A DNA stretch of 11,562 bases from JADKCL01 sp046050405. Lineage in GTDB: Bacteria > Bacteroidota > Bacteroidia > J057 > JADKCL01. Below the pieces are notes generated by a model. The model had not been told where the DNA came from, made no database searches, and saw only the letters and a program-made list of their open reading frames with translations. The number at the start of each line of letters is the position of its first letter. Position 1 is the first letter of the stretch. Location: positions 1-11,562 of the forward strand of contig JBJOPY010000250.1 in assembly GCA_046050405.1 (NCBI GenBank). The letters are read 5' to 3'. Below, one piece after another: positions 1 to 7,722 of the stretch. The position numbers and the translations under genes were made by a program.

Positions 1-909
1 CACTGGGCTGCTTCGGTCCAAGTAACAATTGCGTGCAGAGAGCAGGAATGAATTTCCTCCCAGGGACCGGGGATTCCTCCGATAGATCGGCCCCTCGATG
101 AGCATTCCGGAAGACACGGGGTTGATATTCACCTTCCCCCGAATGCCCTCCAGGGAGGGAGCCTTCGTCCTGATGTCCATCACCGATGAAACCCTGCCCC
201 CGTACTGGGCGGGAAATGCAGCAGAATACACGTCCACAGATTTGATGTAGTCCGCATCGAAGATGGAGAACAGCCCCAGGCTGTGAAATGGGGAATAGAC
301 CACCATGCCATCCAGCAAGGTCATGTTCATGACAGGCGTCCCCCCCCGGATGTACAACTGTCCACCCTGGTCTCCTGTGAAGACCACCCCTGGAAGTACT
401 TGCATGTACTGGGCAAGGTCGGGAGCTCCCATCGACGGCATCAGATTGATCTGCCGTGCCGAGATCCTGGTCACCCCCGCCTCTATCTCCCGCTTCTGAA
501 TCTTCCCGAACTTCTGGTCCGTGATTTCCACGGTGGCCATCTGCGTAGAACTCTCCAGCATCTTGACCTTCACGTTTGCCTTGTCCCCGTCCACCACTGA
601 CACCGACAGGCTGACGTCGTCCATCCCCACATAGGTGACCTCCAGGGTGTGGTCGCCGTCAGGGACATTGCTGATGACAAATCCTCCGTGGTCATTGGTG
701 GTGGCACCTATCCCCAGGTTCCGTATCATGACATTCGCACCGATCACCGGGTCGCCTGCCTGGTCCAGAATCGTTCCCTGCACGATCCCTTTCTGTGCGG
801 ATGCTTCTGAGACTGCCACCAACATACACCCCAGCACGAGCAAGAGCGACAACCGAGGAGAATTCAGCATGGCCTTATATTCTGGGATCAACGTTTTCCT
901 TAAAATCAT
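1..909 (-). CDS. TonB-dependent outer-membrane receptor, N-terminal part (runs off left edge)
   Basis: I translated this frame by hand: 303 codons from the ATG at 909-907 to the window edge without a stop. Residues 14-38 form a signal peptide (LLLVLG core, probable cleavage after SEASA). Residues 42-120 resemble the carboxypeptidase regulatory-like beta-sandwich common on Bacteroidota receptors. Residues 145-265 are the plug, with the typical LPGV, IRGG (187-190), LLDG (198-201), SIF, and QYGGR-SSVMDIRTK elements. The 22-strand barrel should lie beyond the window. By family, the protein takes up a large or scarce ligand across the outer membrane using TonB energy; nothing here identifies the ligand. 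A second ATG at 870-868 gives a more classical short signal peptide and may be the true start; neither has a good ribosome binding site. The gene starts 20 bases after holA, so it is probably co-transcribed with holA and tamL. No SusD-type partner is visible. Confidence 0.9.
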   Translation of the reverse strand, partial: MILRKTLIPEYKAMLNSPRLSLLLVLGCMLVAVSEASAQKGIVQGTILDQAGDPVIGANVMIRNLGIGATTNDHGGFVISNVPDGDHTLEVTYVGMDDVSLSVSVVDGDKANVKVKMLESSTQMATVEITDQKFGKIQKREIEAGVTRISARQINLMPSMGAPDLAQYMQVLPGVVFTGDQGGQLYIRGGTPVMNMTLLDGMVVYSPFHSLGLFSIFDADYIKSVDVYSAAFPAQYGGRVSSVMDIRTKAPSLEGIRGKVNINPVSSGMLIEGPIYRRNPRSLGGNSFLLSARNCYLDRSSPV

Positions 910-929
910 GGAATCTGCGTAGGTGCCTG

Positions 930-1940
930 TCAGTTCAGCAATTTGTAGATCAAGGTTTTCATCACATGCTCGTCGCCCATGTGGGTGGACTGGATGCCTT
1001 TCAGGTAGAGATCGGCCTCCAGAATATGGGCGAGGTTGCGGTACAGCTCCAGCAACCCATAACTGCGCACGGCCACCACGTACTGCCTGGCGACAAAGGG
1101 ATGTATCTTGAGTTCCCTAGCTATTTCAGACTCTATTGTCAGCTTGCGTGATTGAAGCCGGAGAAGCTTGGCGTAGAATTGAAACAGCTGAAATACAATG
1201 AGTACAGGAGGGTTTTCCTTCACATTGCGCATCAGGTGGGAGACAATCCAGTGGCTTCTGGCGTGATCCCGCGCCCCCAGACTGTTCATCAGCTCGAAGA
1301 CATTGAAATCCTTGTCCACATTGATCATCTCGAAGACGATTTCCGTGGAGATGTGCTTGCTGCCGCTTCCTGCCATGTAGAGGAAGATCTTCTCCAGTTC
1401 ACTCTCGATCAAGGCAAGGTTGGTTCCGAGGTAGGCGGCCAGGATGCGCTGCGCATCGGGGGCGAGTGGATAACCCCGCTTCGTGCAGTAGTCTTCGATC
1501 CATGCGGGTATCTGATTGTCATAGAGGGCCTTGCTTTTGAAAACAATGCCATTTTTCTCGATGCTCTTGTAAGACTTGGTGCGTTGGTCGAGATCCTTCC
1601 CCTTGAAGGTCATCACAAATACGGTACTTGGAACAGGATTGTCCAGATAACTTTGAATCCCGTCCCAATCGGATTTTCCAAACGACTGTGCCTCCTTGAG
1701 CATCACCAGCCTTCGGCTGGCCATCATCGGGAAGCTCCGCAACTCCCCGAGCAGCTTGGGAGCCTTGGTATCCGCACCGAACAGCACAGCCTTGTTAAAA
1801 GCTTCCTCCCCGGGATTCAACACCTTCTCTTCCAGCAACTTAGACAACTTATCCACATAGTAGGGCTCAGCCCCCCCCAGATAGTATATCGGCGCGAACT
1901 TCCTGGTCTCTATGTCTTTTTTCAGCTTCTCAAAATCCAT
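930..1940 (-). CDS. holA: DNA polymerase III delta subunit (clamp loader)
   Basis: A protein of 336 residues, the usual length for HolA. HolA is the clamp-loader subunit that opens the sliding clamp (DnaN) during replication in the cytoplasm. Family hallmarks visible are the N-terminal PIYYLGGAEPYYVDKL (residues 17-32), SFPMMASRRLVMLKEAQ (69-85), the helical middle with YLGTNLALIESELEKI (170-185), NVFELMNSLGARD (213-225) and the C-terminal helical collar ending in DLYLKGI (310-316). As expected for delta, it lacks a full Walker ATPase site. The ATG at 1940 lies 5 bases after the tamL stop, and the stop is about 20 bases before the TonB receptor start. It is therefore probably the middle gene of a three-gene transcript. 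No Shine-Dalgarno motif is visible, which is normal in this phylum. Confidence 0.93.
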   Translation of the reverse strand: MDFEKLKKDIETRKFAPIYYLGGAEPYYVDKLSKLLEEKVLNPGEEAFNKAVLFGADTKAPKLLGELRSFPMMASRRLVMLKEAQSFGKSDWDGIQSYLDNPVPSTVFVMTFKGKDLDQRTKSYKSIEKNGIVFKSKALYDNQIPAWIEDYCTKRGYPLAPDAQRILAAYLGTNLALIESELEKIFLYMAGSGSKHISTEIVFEMINVDKDFNVFELMNSLGARDHARSHWIVSHLMRNVKENPPVLIVFQLFQFYAKLLRLQSRKLTIESEIARELKIHPFVARQYVVAVRSYGLLELYRNLAHILEADLYLKGIQSTHMGDEHVMKTLIYKLLN

Positions 1941-1945
1941 GGGAG

Positions 1946-4534
1946 CTAGAAAGGATATCCGATGCCGAAATTAAGCTGAAAACGATTGCCTCCCAAATCA
2001 TCCTTGACCGACCTCGTCACGAAGCGCTGGACATCCGGTGCATAGAGCTGCTTTGCCAGGTCGATCCGGAAGAGGAAAAATCCAAAGTCCAGCCGCAATC
2101 CCAGGCCTGCATCCAATCCCAGCTGCAGCAATGTCTCCTTCGAGAGTTGACCTCCGGGAAAATCGACCTGGCTTCCAGGCAGAAACCAAACGTTTCCAAT
2201 GTCCGAGAAAACGGCCATTTTGATCCATCGGTAGACGTCCGTGCGAAGCTCCAGGTTCGTCTCGAAGGCGAGCTCACCACCGGGAGACACCAGAAACCCC
2301 AGGCCTCCCCCAGAAGCCGAATTGTTGCCCGAATAGATTCCCGGGCCGAGTGTATTGCTTTGCCAGCCACGCATCGAGTTTGTCCCACCTGAGAAGAACC
2401 TGGACTCGAAGGGTACGTAGTTGGTGAAATTCCACGGGTCGGCAAGGCCTGCATAGTTGCGCATCACGAACGAAGCGTGCCGGCCCAAGGGCCAGAAATT
2501 CTTCAGTTCGGCGGAGACCTTGAGGTATTGTCCGTAGTAGATGTTGTCGATCTGGGGAACCTTCCAGCTGGAGTCGACCTTGGAGAACCGGTCAATGAGA
2601 TAGGGCGTGTTGCCGCCCATCTGAAAATTGGCCACAAGGCCGAGGGAATGTCCAGTCTTTCCAGGGGTGCCATTGTTGTAGGTGAACCGATAGTTACCCC
2701 AGGAACTGAACCTCGGCCTGAAGTCCTGGATGATCAGGCTACGAAGCTCTTCACTGGTGATCTTCCGAATCTCCTCCACGAAAATCGGCCCGATACGGCT
2801 CTGGATGAGGGTAATGACATAGGGTGACGCCGAGCTCTGGGCTTTCTTGGTGCGCGAACTATGGTACCACCGATAGTTCCAATCCACGCTGACGGCATTG
2901 CGCCAATAATCTACGCTCTGCTGACGGCTGCCGGTCACTATCAGGGAGGTGCTGGGCTCGAAGCCCTGCAAGTTCCTGTGCGCCAGGCCAGGAGCGACGA
3001 TCCGGGGGAACTGCAGGCTTGCCGAAAGGCTGCCTTCGTAGAATGTTTCCACGATTCTTTCAACCGTGAGGTCATTCAACTGATGTCGGTAGAACCGGAT
3101 GTTGCCCTTGCCGCTCAGGTCAAATTTCTCGGCACCCTTGAACATGAGCTTGTCCCGGAATGCGACCTCTGCACCGATGCCGGGCAGGTTGGATTTCAGG
3201 ATCGGATCGGTTTCGAAAAAGCCCTCAAACCCCGCCTTTGCCTGAAACCGCTGCATCAATACCGTCTGTATCCCGAAATCCACCGTGTGATCCTCCACGA
3301 CCACGGTCGGCTTGAGCAAGACATACCTGAAAATGCCGATGTTCTGAAGTCGCATCTGCGTCTTCCGCTCATTGGCCAATGTATACAGTTCGCCAGGCCT
3401 GAGTGCCATCAGCTTTTCCAGGAAATTCAGGTTCAGCCGCTCCAGTACCCTTTCGTAGGTGATGAATGTCACCCTGGAACTGTCACTGTAATGGCTTTTG
3501 CTGATTCCCCAAGCCTTCCTGAGTGAATCCGTCATCATGCCGGGCATGACGACCTTCATGACCCGGTCCACTTCAGGATCCACCTTGGCAGGCTCGATGA
3601 TCATGGAAACCCTCCCGATTCTCAGCGGCGCGACAGAGTCTTGAATGCGTACCTGCACCCAGATCGGCTGGTAATCCTTGATCGCCACATTGTTTGGGAG
3701 CGTCCCCAGGGTATCGGGCGGAAGCGTGTCGATGTCAAAAAAGATCATCCTCGGCGAGAATGTATAATAACCATTGTTCCGCATGACGGCGACGATGCGG
3801 TTGCGCTCAGCCGAGAAGTTGTCCTCGACGTAGCAATCCCCCTTCCGCAAGAATGATCCGGACGTATTCTGAGAGAGCACCTTTCGCATTCCATCCTCCG
3901 CAACCTGCGGTGTGCGAATACTGTCGATGATGGCCGCCTTCCCTTCCGTGACCAGATAGGTGACATTGGCCTTCTGCCGATTCATCCGCGAGGTGCAGGT
4001 GTCTATGCGGTAGACTGCCCTGGCATGAAAGAAGCCCTGCGAGAAATAAACCGTCTTCAGGTTCTCCACGTCACTCGCCAGCTGGGTGCTGTCAATGATC
4101 ACCGGGGCTTCACCTGCAGTATTCACCAGAAAACTCGCGATCGAATCCATGAGACGGCTGTTCGGTCGGAAAAAGTGAAGCCAACGTTCCGGGGGATATT
4201 CGTACTGCTGGAGGCTGCGACCGAAATTGTACAGATGAAGGTAGGTCTTGGGGATGAGCATCCTCCGATTAGGATGCGTCTTGACCGAGCTGATGAGCAA
4301 ATCTCCACTGACGGTGCTGGCTCCGAGTTCCCTGAGATTCCCAATTCTGTCCTTGAGTGTGATGCTATCATTATCAGGCGTGTTCGACTTCAGGACACTG
4401 ATCCTGGAGAAGGTGGGCTCCCCCTTCAGCAGGTATCGTCCCTCAGGGATGTAAAGGTTGGTGGCGCAGGAACTGCATAGGAAGACCAAACATCCCAATC
4501 CTCCCCATGCGGCTAGCCAGGATCGAAATGGCAT
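1946..4534 (-). CDS. tamL: TamL/BamA-family (Omp85) outer-membrane assembly lipoprotein
   Basis: An 862-residue Omp85-superfamily protein. The N terminus has a hydrophobic stretch followed by a lipobox-like LCSSC (lipidated Cys23), which marks the Bacteroidota TamL form, a lipidated TamA-like protein. Next comes LYIPEGRYLLKGEP and a region of about 400 residues expected to hold POTRA-type domains. The C-terminal half is a predicted 16-strand barrel, with the loop-6 motif RGW at residues 722-724 (within SRFFSGGTNSMRGW) and a terminal phenylalanine (GIGYPF). By family it works with TamB to insert or fold outer-membrane proteins. The frame is open upstream to 4651, but that extension overlaps the divergent gene and puts 39 charged residues before the signal peptide, so I chose the ATG at 4534 (MPFRSW). 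holA follows after 5 bases. Family assignment is firm; assigning TamL rather than another lipidated BamA paralogue is slightly less so. Confidence 0.9.
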   Translation of the reverse strand: MPFRSWLAAWGGLGCLVFLCSSCATNLYIPEGRYLLKGEPTFSRISVLKSNTPDNDSITLKDRIGNLRELGASTVSGDLLISSVKTHPNRRMLIPKTYLHLYNFGRSLQQYEYPPERWLHFFRPNSRLMDSIASFLVNTAGEAPVIIDSTQLASDVENLKTVYFSQGFFHARAVYRIDTCTSRMNRQKANVTYLVTEGKAAIIDSIRTPQVAEDGMRKVLSQNTSGSFLRKGDCYVEDNFSAERNRIVAVMRNNGYYTFSPRMIFFDIDTLPPDTLGTLPNNVAIKDYQPIWVQVRIQDSVAPLRIGRVSMIIEPAKVDPEVDRVMKVVMPGMMTDSLRKAWGISKSHYSDSSRVTFITYERVLERLNLNFLEKLMALRPGELYTLANERKTQMRLQNIGIFRYVLLKPTVVVEDHTVDFGIQTVLMQRFQAKAGFEGFFETDPILKSNLPGIGAEVAFRDKLMFKGAEKFDLSGKGNIRFYRHQLNDLTVERIVETFYEGSLSASLQFPRIVAPGLAHRNLQGFEPSTSLIVTGSRQQSVDYWRNAVSVDWNYRWYHSSRTKKAQSSASPYVITLIQSRIGPIFVEEIRKITSEELRSLIIQDFRPRFSSWGNYRFTYNNGTPGKTGHSLGLVANFQMGGNTPYLIDRFSKVDSSWKVPQIDNIYYGQYLKVSAELKNFWPLGRHASFVMRNYAGLADPWNFTNYVPFESRFFSGGTNSMRGWQSNTLGPGIYSGNNSASGGGLGFLVSPGGELAFETNLELRTDVYRWIKMAVFSDIGNVWFLPGSQVDFPGGQLSKETLLQLGLDAGLGLRLDFGFFLFRIDLAKQLYAPDVQRFVTRSVKDDLGGNRFQLNFGIGYPF

Positions 4535-4592
4535 CCTTCTGGAGTGAACCTGCGTGTCGATGGAAATGTTTATGTAACTTGCGTGTTCCAAT
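4535..4592. promoter_or_regulatory. Divergent intergenic region between tamL and the RNA methyltransferase gene
   Basis: This 58-base gap separates two divergent start codons and must carry or lie next to both promoters. No perfect TAnnTTTG box is seen inside it. The best minus-strand near-match, TAATTTCG (4625-4618, one mismatch), lies just inside the methyltransferase gene and would give tamL a leader of about 80 bases. On the plus strand only the poor TAACTTGC (4575-4582) is found. AGAAGG directly abuts the tamL ATG, too close for a normal Shine-Dalgarno. The promoter role is inferred from gene arrangement. Confidence 0.35.
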
Positions 4593-5366
4593 ATGGCAAT
4601 GCAGCCACTGTCCAAAGCGAAATTACGACTTTTTGCAGCCCTACAGCTCAAAAAGATACGCTACGAGCATGGGTTGTACATTGCGGAGGGTGTGAAAATG
4701 TGTCGTGAAGCACTCGACAGCGACTACCCGGTGGCAGCGGTGGTGGTGCGCGCTGGAGTGACGATCCCTGCCGACCTGGCTGTCCAGCCCCAGCTGCTGT
4801 ACGAGGCCAGTGTGGAAGACTTTCAGCAGATCACCACACAGGTGAATCCTGAAGGAATCCTCACCGTCCTCCGCATCCCGGAAGCACCCCTCTTCCAAGC
4901 CAGCTGCCCCACCGACCTCCTCCCCGGTGGCCCCGCATTCATCCTTGCCGCCCTCCAAGATCCCGGGAATCTCGGCACCATCATTCGAACAAGTGACTGG
5001 TTCGGGATGCCAAGCCTCATCCTCGGGCCGGGAACCGTGGATCCATTCAATCCCAAGGTCACCCGCAGCTCGATGGGATCCTTGTTCCGAACGCAACTGC
5101 ACCTGTTTTCAGATCTGGAGTCATGGCTGACAGTCCATGCAGAACTTGTATGGTGTGCTGACATGGAGGGTGAACCCATTGACCAGGTTGACCTTTCGGC
5201 CCGTCCCTATGTGTTGCTGGGCAATGAGGCACTCGGAGTCCCTCCCGAGATCGCCCGCATCCAGGGACTGCACAAGGTCACCATCCCCAGGATCGGCAAA
5301 GCAGAGAGCCTCAATGCTGCATCGGCAGCGGCCATCTTCGCCTGGAAGTTGCGACATCGTTCATGA
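4593..5366 (+). CDS. SpoU/TrmH-family RNA 2'-O-methyltransferase
   Basis: A 257-residue SPOUT enzyme expected to transfer a methyl group from S-adenosylmethionine to a ribose 2'-OH in rRNA or tRNA. The three family motifs are present in order: motif 1 LQDPGNLGTIIRTSDWFG (residues 121-138, with Asn126 and catalytic-type Arg132), motif 2 LLGNEALGV (208-216), and motif 3 TIPRIGKAESLNAASAAAI (230-248). These form the trefoil knot that binds the cofactor. Residues 1-100 look like the small substrate-binding domain of the RlmB/TsnR type (LRLFAALQLKKIR, YIAEGVKM). The exact target nucleotide cannot be read from sequence, so no symbol is given. A second in-frame ATG at 4599 is an alternative start. 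It is divergent from tamL; I recall this kind of neighbourhood in other Bacteroidota genomes but cannot check it here. The gap to the next gene is 100 bases. Confidence 0.92.
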   Translation: MAMQPLSKAKLRLFAALQLKKIRYEHGLYIAEGVKMCREALDSDYPVAAVVVRAGVTIPADLAVQPQLLYEASVEDFQQITTQVNPEGILTVLRIPEAPLFQASCPTDLLPGGPAFILAALQDPGNLGTIIRTSDWFGMPSLILGPGTVDPFNPKVTRSSMGSLFRTQLHLFSDLESWLTVHAELVWCADMEGEPIDQVDLSARPYVLLGNEALGVPPEIARIQGLHKVTIPRIGKAESLNAASAAAIFAWKLRHRS

Positions 5367-5441
5367 CCGGCATGACTGTTCCCCTGTTCGGACCGAACTT
5401 GCGATGCCAAAAACGATTCTCCTGCACCGTATGTTTTTGCC

Positions 5442-5449
5442 TAGATTTG
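5442..5449 (+). promoter_or_regulatory. Candidate Bacteroidota -7 promoter box TAGATTTG
   Basis: TAGATTTG matches all fixed positions of the Bacteroidota -7 consensus TAnnTTTG. It lies 17 bases upstream of the lipoprotein ATG at 5467, so transcription would begin within a short leader. No clear TTTG -33 box sits at the expected distance; the T-rich ATGTTTTTG (5431-5439) is too close. It supports a separate promoter for the lipoprotein gene and the downstream start choice. Confidence 0.4.
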
Positions 5450-5466
5450 GACATCATATTCTGATC

Positions 5467-6399
5467 ATGAAATCCAGATTGATCCTGTGGCTTGCGGCCA
5501 TTTCATTTGTCGGTTGCCAATCTCCTTCCAGCAGTAGTGAGATTCCCTCCAGCGACAGCACGGCCAAGGATTCAAGCCACATCGCAACCGGGGATACCTC
5601 TGCGGTCGACTGCAGCATGGTACGAACGAACACCTCCGACCCCGATTCTGCCCGACGGCAGTCCATCGAGGGTGCCTTCAACGTACCTGAGGCGATGGAA
5701 GTGATTTATGGCTTGTATGACCGGAACATCGAGTGCTCCAAATGGGTCTGCAAGCCTCATGAGGCGAAGCGCTTCGAGAGCAAGGCCACGGGAAAGGGCA
5801 CGTTGCATACCCGCGCTGCGGGTACCTATCCGATTGAAACTGCCGAAGGCAAGAAAATAATCCTATTGACAGAAACGCTCAGCCGGGAAAAGGATGATTG
5901 GGAGGATTGCCACGCCTGTGCGCCCATCCTGGGTGCAGCCATGTTCCAGCAGATCGACGACGACTGGTTCATCGAGGCCCTTCAGAAGGATCTCGGGGAG
6001 TTCGGTTCATGGGGAAGGCTGCCGGAGCGCCACCTGGCCAAGATCGGGCCGGACATGTACGGGGTGCTCTTCCGCGACCGATGGACAGGACAGGGAATCA
6101 GCATTGGAGCCATCGAAATCATAGGGATCGTGAACGAAAAGTTCCATGTTTTACTGAATGAAAACATCAGTTACAGCAACCGGGACGGATTCGCCGAGCC
6201 GGATGCCGAGCCAAGGGCCTTCAGCTATGATTCGCGCATCCAATTCGAGGAGAGGGGATCCGGTGAACCTTATGATCTCCTGATCATCACCCAAGGCACC
6301 AGCCCTGTGGACGGACCCGAAGGCAGTGGCCCCATCGTGGATGTTTCCAAAACAAAACGATTCAGGATCAAGGGGGACAAGTATTCCTTGGTCAGATAA
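5467..6399 (+). CDS. Lipoprotein of unknown function with a CHAC motif
   Basis: A 310-residue exported lipoprotein. MKSR followed by a hydrophobic stretch and SFVGC (Cys17) makes a good lipobox, then a Ser/Thr/Asp-rich linker runs to about residue 48. The body is not one I can name. It contains ECSKWVC (Cys90, Cys95), TETLSREKDDWEDCHACAPILGAAMF with Cys148 and Cys151 in a C-x-x-C arrangement, then W167 and GSWGRLP (180-186). The aromatic and charged C-terminal half looks beta-rich. CxxC could mean a disulfide, metal or haem contact, but the haem motif CxxCH is absent (CHAC is followed by A). The frame stays open upstream to 5137 inside the methyltransferase gene; the lipobox and promoter-like box argue for the ATG at 5467. 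The ankyrin gene follows after 126 bases in the same direction. A separate promoter is likely. Confidence 0.82.
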   Translation: MKSRLILWLAAISFVGCQSPSSSSEIPSSDSTAKDSSHIATGDTSAVDCSMVRTNTSDPDSARRQSIEGAFNVPEAMEVIYGLYDRNIECSKWVCKPHEAKRFESKATGKGTLHTRAAGTYPIETAEGKKIILLTETLSREKDDWEDCHACAPILGAAMFQQIDDDWFIEALQKDLGEFGSWGRLPERHLAKIGPDMYGVLFRDRWTGQGISIGAIEIIGIVNEKFHVLLNENISYSNRDGFAEPDAEPRAFSYDSRIQFEERGSGEPYDLLIITQGTSPVDGPEGSGPIVDVSKTKRFRIKGDKYSLVR

Positions 6400-6525
6400 G
6401 GCCGTCGAGATGGTTCACAGCCCGTACGGAAAGTCCACTCGCAGCAGGGACAAACTCGGCAAAGGAAAACCCTCTGGTGGAATCCCGATCGGGAGACGAT
6501 TTTTGCAATTCGGAGAACCCTTCCA

Positions 6526-7722
6526 ATGAAAAGGAGAATGAAACGACTGCGAACACTCGCATTCCTGGTCGGCACGGTGATGACGGTGCAGGCACAGTCT
6601 GCTGAGGACGGCAATCTCATCCGTGCAAGCATCGTCGGCAACGCCGAGGATGCCGCCCGCTCCATCGCCCAAGGTGCCAAGATAAACTGTCGTGACGGCA
6701 TGGGCAGGACGCCCCTGCTCCTTGCCAGCAAACTTGGCCACTCTCCATTGGTGGCGATTTTCCTGAACATGGGCGCATCCCTCCAAGCCACTGATGCGGA
6801 AGGCTCCAATGCCTTGATCACTGCAGCTGAAAATGGCCATCTTGAAACCGTCCAGAGACTTCTGTCCTGGTGTCCAAACCTGGAGGCAACCGACAAAAAC
6901 GGAAGGACAGCACTGATGGTCAGTGCGGAAAATGGTCATGTGAGGGTTGTGGGTGAGCTCCTGGAGGCAGGCGCGATGCCACAGTTTACCAAGGATGAGC
7001 GTTTTGATGCCGCAAAAACGGCCTCGAACCGGAACAGCATGAATGCGAAGCTGGTGAATGCCATCCAAATCCATGACGAGCAGACTGTCCTCGGCTTGAT
7101 ACATGAAGGGGCCTCGCCCGATGCACGCAGCAAGCGCGGAATCCCGGCACTGATCATGGCCGCCTCCCGTCAACAAACCTCCATGGTGGCCGCCTTGCTG
7201 GAAAATGGTGCCGACGCCGATATCCGAGCCTCAGGCAAGGAGAATGGAATCGAGCAACTCTCGGCACTCCATGTCGCTGCCTCCAATGGCCACGCGGACA
7301 TCCTCCGATTGCTCCTGGAGCATGGGGGAAATGCAAACTGTCAAGACAAATCAGGGCATACGCCGCTGATGGCCGCTGCAGAACGAGGGCACACTGTCGC
7401 CGTCCTCCTGCTGATCGAAAAACAAGCCGATGTCAACCTCCAAGACTATGAGGGGCTGAGCCCACTCTTCCTGGCCACTGTCTCAGGACAAATCAACGCA
7501 GCCCGCGTCCTCCTGGAAAACGGTGCCCATCCTGACCTTGCCGACGACCACTCCACCACACCTCTCATGGTTGCAGCGCAGCAAGGCGACCTCGAAATCG
7601 TCAAGCTCCTTCTGGACAAGGGAGCCAATGCAAACATATCCCGTGGCCCGAATGGTTTGCGGGCAGCGGACTTCGCCCTGATGAATGGACACAGGGACGT
7701 ATCGGCATTGCTGCATGAGTAG
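6526..7722 (+). CDS. Exported ankyrin-repeat protein
   Basis: A 398-residue protein with a basic start (MKRRMKRLR), a hydrophobic core and a likely cleavage site after VQA (residue 23), so probably periplasmic or surface-located. Nearly all the rest is about eleven ankyrin repeats of 33 residues with the usual TPLMxAAxxGH and LLLxxGANxN signatures. They form two blocks: residues 28-160, ending in a degenerate segment (DERFDAAKTASNRNS), and 174-398, which begins with a fresh cap-like repeat (KLVNAIQIHDEQTVLGLIHEGA). Ankyrin repeats bind proteins; no enzymatic domain is present, so it is most likely a binding or scaffold protein of unknown partner. GGAG lies 10 bases before the ATG at 6526; a second ATG at 6538 is possible. 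The gene is codirectional with the CHAC lipoprotein, which suggests but does not prove a link. Confidence 0.9.
   Translation: MKRRMKRLRTLAFLVGTVMTVQAQSAEDGNLIRASIVGNAEDAARSIAQGAKINCRDGMGRTPLLLASKLGHSPLVAIFLNMGASLQATDAEGSNALITAAENGHLETVQRLLSWCPNLEATDKNGRTALMVSAENGHVRVVGELLEAGAMPQFTKDERFDAAKTASNRNSMNAKLVNAIQIHDEQTVLGLIHEGASPDARSKRGIPALIMAASRQQTSMVAALLENGADADIRASGKENGIEQLSALHVAASNGHADILRLLLEHGGNANCQDKSGHTPLMAAAERGHTVAVLLLIEKQADVNLQDYEGLSPLFLATVSGQINAARVLLENGAHPDLADDHSTTPLMVAAQQGDLEIVKLLLDKGANANISRGPNGLRAADFALMNGHRDVSALLHE

Noticed and set aside
1152..1949. Long plus-strand open frame (265 codons) opposite holA
   Set aside because: It is exactly antisense to a well-recognised HolA protein, has no recognisable motif, and is explained by the codon bias of the real gene.
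2861..3526. Plus-strand open frame (221 codons) opposite tamL
   Set aside because: Antisense to the clear Omp85 protein, with low-complexity content lacking domains.
4535..4651. Upstream extension of the tamL frame by 39 codons
   Set aside because: It overlaps the divergent methyltransferase gene and places a non-signal segment ahead of the lipoprotein signal.
5137..5466. Upstream extension of the lipoprotein frame
   Set aside because: It overlaps the methyltransferase gene in another frame and would bury the signal peptide and lipobox 110 residues into the protein.
6483..6506. Palindrome TCCCGATCGGGA followed by a short T-run before the ankyrin gene
   Set aside because: Only a 4-bp stem can form around the loop, and the T-run begins several bases away, so it is not a credible terminator.
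6415..7176. Minus-strand open frame (253 codons) opposite the ankyrin gene
   Set aside because: The plus-strand ankyrin repeats are unmistakable; the cysteine- and histidine-rich antisense product looks like a shadow.
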